A stretch of DNA of 34,704 nucleotides from the NCBI GenBank assembly GCA_964579415.1, contig CAZOGW010000021.1, forward strand, positions 1 through 34,704. Reading direction: 5' to 3'. A program made the translations under genes and the position numbers. The stretch is from CAZOGW01 sp964579415. GTDB lineage: Bacteria > Actinomycetota > Acidimicrobiia > Spongiisociales > UBA5794. Within the stretch, counting starts at the first letter, position 1. Each line of letters begins with the position of its first letter. A model generated the notes under the pieces. The model was not told where the DNA came from and made no database searches. It saw only the letters and a list, made by a program, of their open reading frames with translations. Below, one piece after another: positions 16,339 through 23,105 of this stretch.

Positions 16339-17127
16339 TTAATCGGGAATGGCGTTCTGGGTGGCGACAGCGTGGAAGCCGCCGTCGACATGGACCACCT
16401 CTCCCGTGGTGGCGGGAGCCCAGTCGGAGAGGAGGACGGCGACCATCTTGGCGACGGCGCTGGGATCGCCGGTGTCCCATCCCAGCGGGGCCCGGTCGGG
16501 CCACACGTCGGTGAACTGGGCGAAACCGGGGATCGACTTGGCGGCGACGGTGGTGAGCGGCCCGGCGGATACCGCGTTGACCCGGATGTTGTCGGGACCG
16601 AGATCCCGGGCCAGGTAGCGGGTCACCGCCTGCAGCGCCGCCTTGGCGACTCCCATCCAGTCGTACCCGGGCCACGCCTGGGAGTTGTCGAAGTCGAGGG
16701 TCACAAGTGCCCCTCCCCCGGCCTTACGCATCAGCGGCGCCAGGCCGACGGCAAGGGTCTTGTAGGAGAAGGCGGAAGTGGTGAAGGCGGTGGCGGCGCT
16801 CTCCATCGGGGTGTCGAGGAAGTTGCCGCCGAGTGCGTCTTCGGGGGCATAGGCGATGGCGTGAAGCGCCCCGTCGACGCCGCCCCAGCGGGCGTCGATA
16901 CCGGCCGCCAGGGCGTCCATGTGAGCCCTGTCGTTGATGTCCAACTCGACGACGTCCGGCGTGCGGGGAAGCCGCTGTGCCGAGCGTTCGGTGAGCCGCA
17001 GCCCCCTCCCGAAGCCGGTGAGCACGACGTCGGCGCCCTCCTCGAGAGCGATGCGGGCGACGTGCCAGGCGATGGACCCGTCGGTGAGGACGCCGGTGAC
17101 AACCAGCCGTTTACCTTCGAGCAGCAC
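16339..17127 (-). CDS. fabI: Enoyl-[acyl-carrier-protein] reductase (InhA-like FabI)
   Basis: This NADH-dependent reductase catalyses the last step of the fatty-acid elongation cycle. The 262 residues are a short-chain dehydrogenase fold with VVTGVLTDGSIAWHVARIALEEGADVVLTGFGR as the dinucleotide site, close in style to mycobacterial InhA. The catalytic Tyr/Lys pair is in YDWMGVAKAALQAVTRYLARDLGP, and NAVSAGPLTTVAAKSIPGF is the substrate loop. The start is the GTG at 17127 with AGGAGG 10 bases upstream. Extending the frame further adds unrelated sequence that reads through a heptamer array. It is upstream of ddl. Confidence 0.94.
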   Translation of the reverse strand: MLLEGKRLVVTGVLTDGSIAWHVARIALEEGADVVLTGFGRGLRLTERSAQRLPRTPDVVELDINDRAHMDALAAGIDARWGGVDGALHAIAYAPEDALGGNFLDTPMESAATAFTTSAFSYKTLAVGLAPLMRKAGGGALVTLDFDNSQAWPGYDWMGVAKAALQAVTRYLARDLGPDNIRVNAVSAGPLTTVAAKSIPGFAQFTDVWPDRAPLGWDTGDPSAVAKMVAVLLSDWAPATTGEVVHVDGGFHAVATQNAIPD

Positions 17128-17181
17128 GAGAGAGAGTCCTCCTGAGGGGCAGCCAGCGAGTGTAGACGTCCCGCGCCGGCC

Positions 17182-17210
17182 TAGTACGTAGTACGTAGTA
17201 CGTACTACAG
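17182..17210. repeat. Heptamer array overlapping a stop codon
   Basis: The units read TAG, TACGTAG, TACGTAG, TACGTAC, TACAG. The TAG stop of the minus-strand membrane-protein gene (17205-17207) lies inside the array, so the repeat reaches into the coding sequence. It separates that gene from fabI. Confidence 0.88.
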
Positions 17211-17561
17211 CTCCCCCCAGGCGCGCAGGCCGAGACCCATCACGAACAACAGCAGCAGCCCATAGCTGAGGGCGGGGCGGCGGGCCATGGCGGCCCGCCA
17301 CACGTACGCCAGGGCGAAGGTGATGACGATGACGACACCGTAGAAGGTGTGGAAGTCGTTGCCCGGTTCCCGGCCCCCGGCGTACAGGGCCAGGCCACTC
17401 CCCACCTGGACCAGCATGGTGGCGACGGCAACCACCGTCGCCACCCCGAACCTGCGGTCGGGCTCGATGCCGCGCACGGCGAGCACCACGCCCCAGAGAC
17501 CGACGAAGCCGGTGGTGGCGACGGCGAGGTAGAACCAGTTGTGGTGGAAGGCCGGCAGCAT
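17205..17561 (-). CDS. Small four-helix membrane protein, function unknown
   Basis: I do not recognise the family. The 118 residues form four likely membrane helices: about 9-29 (FYLAVATTGFVGLWGVVLAV), 37-61 (RFGVATVVAVATMLVQVGSGLALY), 71-89 (FHTFYGVVIVITFALAYVW) and 97-113 (LSYGLLLLFVMGLGLRA). A His near helix 1 (FHHNW) and another before helix 3 (DFHTFYG) could bind a metal or heme, which is speculative. It starts 22 bases downstream of the rhodanese stop, with AGGAGCAGG in the gap, so it is probably in the same transcript and under the same leader control. Its stop codon is embedded in a heptamer array. Confidence 0.7.
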   Translation of the reverse strand: MLPAFHHNWFYLAVATTGFVGLWGVVLAVRGIEPDRRFGVATVVAVATMLVQVGSGLALYAGGREPGNDFHTFYGVVIVITFALAYVWRAAMARRPALSYGLLLLFVMGLGLRAWGEL

Positions 17562-17583
17562 CCGCCGGCGAGCCTACCTGCTC

Positions 17584-18408
17584 CTATTTCTCGACAGGCG
17601 CTCCGACCAGCGACCCGTACTCGGTCCAGGAACCGTCGTAATTGCGGACATCCTCGAAGCCGAGCAACTCGGCGAGCACGAACCAGGTGTGCGAGGAGCG
17701 CTCGCCGATGCGGCAGTAGGCGATGGTGGGACCGTCGCCGGTGATGCCGGCGCCGGCGTAGAGCTCCCGCAACTCGTCGACGCTCTTGAACGAGCCGTCC
17801 TCGTTGGCCGCCTTGGCCCAGGGGACGTTGGCGGCGCCCGGGATGTGCCCGCCGACATAGGGCTGTTCCTGGGGGAGATGGTCGGGCGCCAACTTCACGC
17901 CGGAGAACTCGTCCGGGGAGCGCACGTCGACGAAGGCGGCGCCCTCGATGGATGCGAGCACGTGATCCCGGAGTGCCCGCAACTCGGGACGTTCGGCCCC
18001 GGTGATGGCGAACTCCGTCTTCTCGTAGACGGGGACCTCGTCGGTGGTGACACGCTCCTCGATGTTCCACTTGAGCCGGCCGCCGTCGAGAAGCTTGACG
18101 CTGTCGAAGCCGCGGTACCTGAGGAGCCAGTAGGCGTAGGCGGCGAACCAGTTGTTGTTGCCGCCGTAGAGGATCACGGTGGTGTCGATCCCCACCCCGG
18201 CGGCGGAGAGGAGGCCGCTCAGGCCGTGCTGGTCGACGAAGTCGCGCTGGATGGGGTGGTGGAGGTCGGCCGCCCAGTCCCAGGCGAGGGCGCCCGGGAT
18301 GTGCTTGCGTTCGTAGGCGGTGACGTCCTCGTCGACCTCGATGATGCGTATCGACGGATCGTCGAGGTGCTCTGCGAGCCATTCGGTGGTGACGAGACGG
18401 TCGGACAT
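17584..18408 (-). CDS. Thiosulfate sulfurtransferase (CysA2/SseA-type rhodanese)
   Basis: This two-domain rhodanese transfers sulfane sulfur from thiosulfate to a thiophilic acceptor. The 274 residues are close to mycobacterial CysA2/CysA3. An inactive N-terminal domain (residues 1-130, ILYGGNNNWFAAYAYW) is followed by a catalytic C-terminal domain with DVRSPDEFSG and the active-site loop CRIGERSSHTWF carrying the persulfide-forming Cys. The ending NYDGSWTEYGSLVGAPVE is also typical. CAGGAGT lies 6 bases before the ATG. The 160-base leader encodes a poly-cysteine peptide and can pair with this Shine-Dalgarno region (see the leader features), so translation is probably cysteine-regulated. Confidence 0.96.
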   Translation of the reverse strand: MSDRLVTTEWLAEHLDDPSIRIIEVDEDVTAYERKHIPGALAWDWAADLHHPIQRDFVDQHGLSGLLSAAGVGIDTTVILYGGNNNWFAAYAYWLLRYRGFDSVKLLDGGRLKWNIEERVTTDEVPVYEKTEFAITGAERPELRALRDHVLASIEGAAFVDVRSPDEFSGVKLAPDHLPQEQPYVGGHIPGAANVPWAKAANEDGSFKSVDELRELYAGAGITGDGPTIAYCRIGERSSHTWFVLAELLGFEDVRNYDGSWTEYGSLVGAPVEK

Positions 18409-18413
18409 GGGTA

Positions 18414-18542
18414 ACTCCTGACGAATGGTGGTCTACCTTCGGCCCCGACGCCACGGAAGCAGGGGTGCCTCTCGGGTGGTGGGCGTCGGATCAGGAGTGC
18501 TCGGCGCATGTGGCCGCGGCACCCGGGTGGTCCACCCGAGAG
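18414..18542 (-). promoter_or_regulatory. Predicted cysteine-responsive attenuator in the rhodanese leader
   Basis: Three long complementary pairs lie in the leader. Arm A, CTCTCGGGTGG (18542-18532, read on the minus strand), pairs with A' CCACCCGAGAG (18479-18469). Arm B, CCGACGCC (18489-18482), pairs with B' GGCGTCGG (18452-18445). ACTCCTGA (18498-18491), the end of the upstream small ORF, pairs with TCAGGAGT (18421-18414), which is the rhodanese Shine-Dalgarno region. The order is A, anti-SD, B, A', B', SD. The anti-SD:SD helix can enclose B:B', but both are incompatible with A:A' in a simple fold. Arm A begins only two codons after the Cys codons. Which state ribosome stalling favours cannot be settled from sequence. 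Confidence 0.7.
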
Positions 18543-18565
18543 CGCTCACAGCAACACATACACAT
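18491..18565 (-). CDS. Poly-cysteine leader peptide (uORF) of the rhodanese gene
   Basis: This 24-codon reading frame begins ATG TGT ATG TGT TGC TGT GAG, giving the start MCMCCCERSRV, with a further Cys at codon 20 and a TGA at 18491-18493. It lies 70 bases upstream of the Shine-Dalgarno sequence of a CysA2-type sulfurtransferase. In mycobacteria, leaderless poly-cysteine small ORFs upstream of cysA2 and related genes are known cysteine-responsive attenuators, and this fits that class. No Shine-Dalgarno precedes the ATG. An in-frame GTG at 18577 would add four residues and lies shortly after a -10-like TATCGT (18593-18588), as expected for near-leaderless translation. The last codons form the anti-SD sequence. 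Confidence 0.78.
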   Translation of the reverse strand: MCMCCCERSRVDHPGAAATCAEHS

Positions 18566-18612
18566 AAGCGTCAACACGTGGCGCGAAACGATAGCAGCAG
18601 GAGGAGAGCCAG

Positions 18613-18717
18613 TATTCAGTATTCAGTACGAGTCGCCAGGCCTGGAAGCCGCAGTACGTAATACGTAGTACGTAATACGTAATACGTGATACGTGATACG
18701 TGATACGTGATACGTTC
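18613..18717. repeat. Two heptamer arrays in the divergent promoter region
   Basis: TATTCAG units are at 18613-18630. A nine-unit array follows at 18655-18717, running TACGTAA, TACGTAG, TACGTAA twice, TACGTGA four times and TACGTTC. They sit between the rhodanese leader (minus) and the methyltransferase gene (plus), so promoters for both genes must lie beside or within them. This is the only array not next to a gene's 3' end. Confidence 0.93.
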
Positions 18718-18758
18718 CACGTTTGGTAGCTGCTGCTCGATGCTGGATACTGCCCCCC

Positions 18759-19973
18759 ATGATCGAACTGGCTCCCCATGGCATGGCGCACGGCGGCGAG
18801 GCGGTGGCGCGCCGGGACGGGAAGACCTACTTCGTCTCCGGGGCGATTCCCGGCGAGACGGTCGGCGCCGAACTGGTCCAGGACAAGGGCTCCTGGGCGC
18901 GGGCCCGGCTGGTGACGGTGGGCGAGCCTTCGGCGGACCGGGTGGAGCCACCCTGCCCCCACTTCGCCCAGTGCGGCGGCTGCCAGTGGCAGTTCGCCTC
19001 CCATGCCGCCCAGCTTCGCTGGAAGCGCGAGGTGGTCGCCGGACAGCTTGCCCACCTCGGCGGCGTTCCCGACGCCGAGGTGCGGGAGACGGCATCCCCG
19101 GGACCGGCCTTCGGATACCGCAACCGCATGGACTTCCGGGTGGAGCGGGGCCGCCCGGCACTGTTCCGACCCCGCTCCCGTGAACTGGTGGCGCTGGACG
19201 AGTGCCTGCTCCTGCATCCCCTCCTCGCAGACCTGTTCGACCGGCTCGGATCCCTCGACGGCGCTCAACGGATCACGCTGCGCTGCGGCGCCCGCACCGG
19301 AGACCTGATGGCGGTGGTGTCCGGCGGGATCCCGGCGCAGGCCGCATCTTGGGGCGCCTCCGTGGTCCGTTCCTACCGCCATCGTGCCGAGGTGATTCAC
19401 GGCGACCGGTCCATCCGCGAGCAGGTGGCGGGCCGCACGTTCCGCATCACCGCCGGCGCCTTCTTCCAGAACAACACCGAGGGAGCCGAGGCGCTGGTGT
19501 CGCTCGCTACCGAGGCGGCCCGGGTGGAGCCCGGCGACGTCGTCCTCGACGCCTACGCCGGTGGTGGGCTCTTCAGCGCTACCGTCGCCGCCCCGGCGGA
19601 GAGGGTGATCGCCGTCGAGGTGGACGGCACCGCCGTCTCCGATCTGCGCCGCAACCTGGAAAATGCCGGACGCGGCGATGCCCGCATCGTGCGCGGCATC
19701 TTCGAGGAGGTGGCCGGGCGCCTCGACGACTACTGGACCATCGCGGTGGTGGACCCGCCCCGCACCGGCCTCGGTGAGGACGGTGTCGCCGCCGCCGTCG
19801 CCACCATGCCCCACACCGTCGTCTACGTATCGTGCGATCCGGCCAGCCTGGCCCGTGACACCTACCTCCTCACCAAGGCCGGATACCGGCTCGACTGGGC
19901 CGCCCCCGTCGACATGTTCCCCCAGACGTTCCACGTGGAGACCGTCGCCCGCTTCGTGCGCAGGGAGGAGTAG
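18759..19973 (+). CDS. TrmA/RlmD-family RNA (uracil-5)-methyltransferase with Fe-S cluster motif
   Basis: This SAM-dependent enzyme methylates C5 of uridine, most likely in 23S rRNA. The 404 residues begin with a TRAM-like strand region (MIELAPHGMAHGGEAVARRDGKTYFVSGAIPGETV). A cluster-binding motif CPHFAQCGGCQW (about residues 67-77) follows, with a further Cys in ALDEC (about 149). The FRITAGAFFQNN motif precedes the SAM-binding VVLDAYAGGGLFSA and DPPRTGL. The catalytic nucleophile is in VYVSCDPASLARD, and METVARF-like HVETVARF ends the protein. I chose the ATG at 18759; no Shine-Dalgarno is evident there. Whether the target is U747 or U1939 cannot be decided. Confidence 0.9.
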   Translation: MIELAPHGMAHGGEAVARRDGKTYFVSGAIPGETVGAELVQDKGSWARARLVTVGEPSADRVEPPCPHFAQCGGCQWQFASHAAQLRWKREVVAGQLAHLGGVPDAEVRETASPGPAFGYRNRMDFRVERGRPALFRPRSRELVALDECLLLHPLLADLFDRLGSLDGAQRITLRCGARTGDLMAVVSGGIPAQAASWGASVVRSYRHRAEVIHGDRSIREQVAGRTFRITAGAFFQNNTEGAEALVSLATEAARVEPGDVVLDAYAGGGLFSATVAAPAERVIAVEVDGTAVSDLRRNLENAGRGDARIVRGIFEEVAGRLDDYWTIAVVDPPRTGLGEDGVAAAVATMPHTVVYVSCDPASLARDTYLLTKAGYRLDWAAPVDMFPQTFHVETVARFVRREE

Positions 19974-20020
19974 GCAGGTATCAGGGATTTGGTGCCACGA
20001 CGACCCAGCACCACAACTCG

Positions 20021-20051
20021 AAGGAGCGGGCCCCGAAGGGGCCCGCTCCTT
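20021..20051. terminator. Strong bidirectional stem-loop terminator
   Basis: A perfect 14-bp stem, AAGGAGCGGGCCCC facing GGGGCCCGCTCCTT, has a GAA loop. It lies between convergent genes (methyltransferase stop at 19973, M14 peptidase stop at 20088). The A-T ends give short T-runs on both strands. A near copy is at 24955-24980. Confidence 0.88.
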
Positions 20052-20082
20052 ACCTAGTACCTAGTACTTAGTACCTAGTACC
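20051..20082. repeat. Heptamer array (TACCTAG/TACTTAG)
   Basis: The units TACCTAG, TACCTAG, TACTTAG, TACCTAG and TACC follow the stem-loop directly and end 6 bases before the M14 peptidase stop codon (20088-20090). Confidence 0.93.
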
Positions 20083-20087
20083 GCTTC

Positions 20088-22892
20088 TCATCCGACCGTG
20101 ATCGTCGCCGTCCTGGCATTGTTACGCCGCGGGTCGTACTTGCCCTCGACGTTGCCGGCCAGGTCGACCGAGTACCACTTCAAAGTGGTGGTCTCGTCGA
20201 ACCACAGCGTCTCGCCATCCTCACGGATGTTGGCGAACTTGTACTGGGCCGAGCTGGTCGTCGGGTTGGAGCCGTCGGTGGTGTAGTAGATCTCCACCGG
20301 CTCGGAGAACCCGAACGTCACACCCACGGCGCCGGTACCGGCGTCGGTCTGCTGGTCGATCCAGGTAGTGGGGGCGTACCGGTCACGGGTCCAGTCCAGA
20401 GCCACGTGGAACAACTCCACCAGGCCGTTGGAGAACTCCATCATCTGATTCCATGCCTCCGAGCCTGCCCCGCCGGCGAACGACGGCTGGAAGCTCGTCC
20501 CCGTCTCGAAGCTGAAGGCGAAGATGTCGTGGTCGTACCACGCCATGTCGCCCGAGTTGCCCGCCGCCGAGTACAACACGTCGGCCACGGGCCCGGTCCG
20601 TGCCGGTGTCACCGTCAGACCACGCTGCTGCTTGATCTGGGTCAGGATCCGGTCGGCCATGTAGTAGAAGAAGCTCTCCTCACCGAAGGTCGGCCGCGGC
20701 GCCGAGATACGACCCGGCGTGGCGTACGAACCCGGCGACCACATGTAGTAGTTGCCCGACGAGTGGATGTTCATCGAGAACTTGATGTTGGTGAACGTGT
20801 CACCCACCCACGCCATGTTCGCCGCCTCCGGCTCGGTCAGCTCCGCCGGGCCGGCGTAGGTGTCCGACGTGCAGGAGAAGCTCCCGCCCGAGTAGCCGTC
20901 GTGGCTGGAGTACGCCGTGTAGTTCCGGTTGACGTCGACACCCCAGCTGTTGCGGGCGTTCAGGTCGTAGTTGCCCGTCGTCGGGCAGTAGTTGGACATG
21001 TTGCGCCGCTTCGAGCCGAAGTCGTACTTCGAGTACATCTCACCGCCCGGGTTCACCACCGGGAGGATGAAGATGTCCAGGTTGTCGACCAGCTTGCGGG
21101 TGTCGGCATCGGTGGCATAGTTGTGCAGCAGGCGCGAGGCCGTCTCCACCGCCACCAGCGGGGTCTGCCACTCACGGGCATGCTCCGCCGAGTAACCGAA
21201 CACACCGGTCCGCGAACCGTCACGATGCTTGCCGATACGGATCAGCTTCATCGTCCGGGGACCGCGCTCGACGGTCGCAGGAGCGTTCAGGTAGTCCTCG
21301 AGCTGGGTCGGGCCGGCCGCGGCCACGACACCCGCACCGGCGTTGCCGCGGTAGGTGTAGGCGTGAATCAGGGCCGAAGCGGCCGGGCTGGCATTGATCG
21401 CCGCCACCACCTGAGCAGCCGTCGACGTCAGGGCACCTGCGGCGTCGGTGGCCAGGTTGACCACGATCGCCTTGTCGGTCACGGAGACGCTGAGGGGCGA
21501 GTCGGTGGCTCCCGGGTTGCGCAGGTCGACCGAGATCTCCTCGGCGCCCGCCGAGCTCATCGTGTTCGACGTGATACCCACCGCCGAGCCGCCGGTGCCG
21601 CCGAACAGGGCCATGGCGGGACGGTCGTAACCGATCGTCTCGTACGGCAGCTCGACGATCTCGGCGAGATTCGGGTACTGGGCAGCCAGGTCCTCGATCA
21701 GCGCGTAGTAGCCGAGGGCGTCGTAGTAGCGCTCTAGGAACCCGGTGAAGTAGCGGTGCGCCGGGCCGGGGCCGATCGGGCCCAGCCAGTCCTTCACGTC
21801 ACGCCGGTCGAAACCCCCGTTGGCGCTGGTGACCGTGACATACGACGGCCGCTGCGCCACCGGCTGAGCGACGGATCCCGAGGCGGGAAGGCCGGCCTTG
21901 ACCACGTTCATATCGGGCAGCGACACCATCATCGAGGGGATGATGATTCCGGGGTCGGTGCCCCCCATGGATATGGGGTCACCGGCCACGTTGTTGCCGA
22001 CGACCACCGCCGCGGCACCGGCGGCCTGGGCGTTGCTCACGATCTGGACGAAGGGACAGCCGCCGCGGTCGGCGAGGGCGATGGAACCCGCCGGGAAGCC
22101 GATCAGCGGGTTGCAGCCCTGCGAGGGGTTGGCCGTCCCGTCGTTGACCACGACGAGCTGGCCGGCAAGTCCGTTTGCAGGGAACGGGGAGCCGAATGCC
22201 GCCCGCGGCCCCGAGAAGCTGCCTGCCGCCGCCGAGGGCGGGTTCACCACCAGGGTGGGCGGAAGGGAGGCAAGGTTCACCTCGAGGAAGTGGTACATGT
22301 ACTGGCCGGCGTCCGTGAAGTTGGACATGTTCGACTGGCCGATCTGGTTGTCGTCCTCGTCGTAGAAGCGGGCCGTCATGGTGCCACCGGACCCGCCGGC
22401 GATGTTCTTGGCTTCCACCGACAGGAAGCGGCCGCCTCCGGTGTTGGTGAAGTAGTCGGCGCGGCCGATGACCACGACGGGCGGCTCGGGGATGTCGAAG
22501 GCTTCCATGATCGACTGTTCCTCGGCGATGGCCGCCTCGAACTCCGCCAGGAGGGTCTCGTGCTGCTCCTCGAGCTCGTCGGATGTCAGCTCGACGTCGA
22601 TGCCGACACCCAGCGCAGCGACGGCTTCGAGCTCGTCGTCGGTGAGGATGGCGGTGACGGTGTAGCCGCCGGCCACCTTCTCCAGGTCGTGGTCGAGGTC
22701 GAAGCCACCGGCCACCACCGCGTCGAGCATGTCTGTCGGGATGGATAGCGTGACGAGCGTGTGCTCATCGAGTTCGGCGATCGGTTGGCCGTCCTCTTGT
22801 GTGACGCCGGCCGTGGCCGGCACCATCGCCCAGATCATGGCCATCACGACCACGCCGGCGAGTATTGCCCGCCTGTACCAATGTTTGTGCAT
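20088..22892 (-). CDS. Secreted M14 metallocarboxypeptidase with PA domain (paralogue 1)
   Basis: The 934-residue exported zinc carboxypeptidase starts at the ATG at 22892, preceded by GGAGGGAGAGGGA. A signal peptide (MHKHWYRRAILAGVVVMAMIWAMVPATA) is followed by a novel N-region and then a PA (protease-associated) domain at about 245-345. The M14 domain begins near 380, with zinc ligands His571 and Glu574 (HAREW) and His710 (MNIHSSG), substrate-binding NR at 655-656 and catalytic Glu796 (SFETG). About 110 residues (roughly 433-545) are inserted inside the M14 fold ahead of the HxxE motif. The C-terminal 90 residues (VEIYYTTDGSNPT...LKWYSVDLAGN) resemble chitobiase C-terminal/FN3-like domains. 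It probably degrades peptides outside the cell. Confidence 0.93.
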   Translation of the reverse strand: MHKHWYRRAILAGVVVMAMIWAMVPATAGVTQEDGQPIAELDEHTLVTLSIPTDMLDAVVAGGFDLDHDLEKVAGGYTVTAILTDDELEAVAALGVGIDVELTSDELEEQHETLLAEFEAAIAEEQSIMEAFDIPEPPVVVIGRADYFTNTGGGRFLSVEAKNIAGGSGGTMTARFYDEDDNQIGQSNMSNFTDAGQYMYHFLEVNLASLPPTLVVNPPSAAAGSFSGPRAAFGSPFPANGLAGQLVVVNDGTANPSQGCNPLIGFPAGSIALADRGGCPFVQIVSNAQAAGAAAVVVGNNVAGDPISMGGTDPGIIIPSMMVSLPDMNVVKAGLPASGSVAQPVAQRPSYVTVTSANGGFDRRDVKDWLGPIGPGPAHRYFTGFLERYYDALGYYALIEDLAAQYPNLAEIVELPYETIGYDRPAMALFGGTGGSAVGITSNTMSSAGAEEISVDLRNPGATDSPLSVSVTDKAIVVNLATDAAGALTSTAAQVVAAINASPAASALIHAYTYRGNAGAGVVAAAGPTQLEDYLNAPATVERGPRTMKLIRIGKHRDGSRTGVFGYSAEHAREWQTPLVAVETASRLLHNYATDADTRKLVDNLDIFILPVVNPGGEMYSKYDFGSKRRNMSNYCPTTGNYDLNARNSWGVDVNRNYTAYSSHDGYSGGSFSCTSDTYAGPAELTEPEAANMAWVGDTFTNIKFSMNIHSSGNYYMWSPGSYATPGRISAPRPTFGEESFFYYMADRILTQIKQQRGLTVTPARTGPVADVLYSAAGNSGDMAWYDHDIFAFSFETGTSFQPSFAGGAGSEAWNQMMEFSNGLVELFHVALDWTRDRYAPTTWIDQQTDAGTGAVGVTFGFSEPVEIYYTTDGSNPTTSSAQYKFANIREDGETLWFDETTTLKWYSVDLAGNVEGKYDPRRNNARTATITVG

Positions 22893-22934
22893 CGTCCCTC
22901 TCCCTCCTATTGCCCCCGCGGACGATATGACGCC

Positions 22935-22978
22935 GCGCCGGATGTCACCGTGCGCCGGATGTCCCTGTTGCGACAGGG
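22935..22978. promoter_or_regulatory. Direct and inverted repeats in the leader of M14 paralogue 1
   Basis: The 12-mer GCGCCGGATGTC occurs at 22935-22946 and 22952-22963, 17 bp apart. The second copy abuts the inverted repeat CCCTGT-TGCG-ACAGGG (22963-22978). All lie between the predicted promoter (23007-23036) and the start codon, so they may be operator or leader RNA elements. Paralogue 2 lacks an obvious copy. Confidence 0.35.
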
Positions 22979-23006
22979 TTCGGCACGTTCGGAGCATCAC
23001 CGGCCG

Positions 23007-23036
23007 ATTGTTGCCGCGGCGAGCCTGCGCCGTCAA
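23007..23036 (-). promoter_or_regulatory. Predicted housekeeping promoter of M14 paralogue 1
   Basis: On the minus strand, TTGACG (23036-23031) is followed after 18 bases by AACAAT (23012-23007). The block TTGACGGC...AATCGGCCGG is shared with the promoter predicted for paralogue 2 (TTGACGGC...AATCGACCGG), and that conservation is the main support. It implies a leader of about 105 bases. Confidence 0.55.
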
Positions 23037-23105
23037 GCGTTTCCGGCAGAAAATGCCTGCTTCAGGGCTGGCGGCGTGTCACTCCTGCGTCGGTGCCGCC
23101 TCCGA

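Noticed and set aside
18409..18600. SAM-type riboswitch in the rhodanese leader
   Set aside because: I could not find the conserved SAM riboswitch core. The poly-Cys frame and the anti-Shine-Dalgarno pairing explain the leader better.
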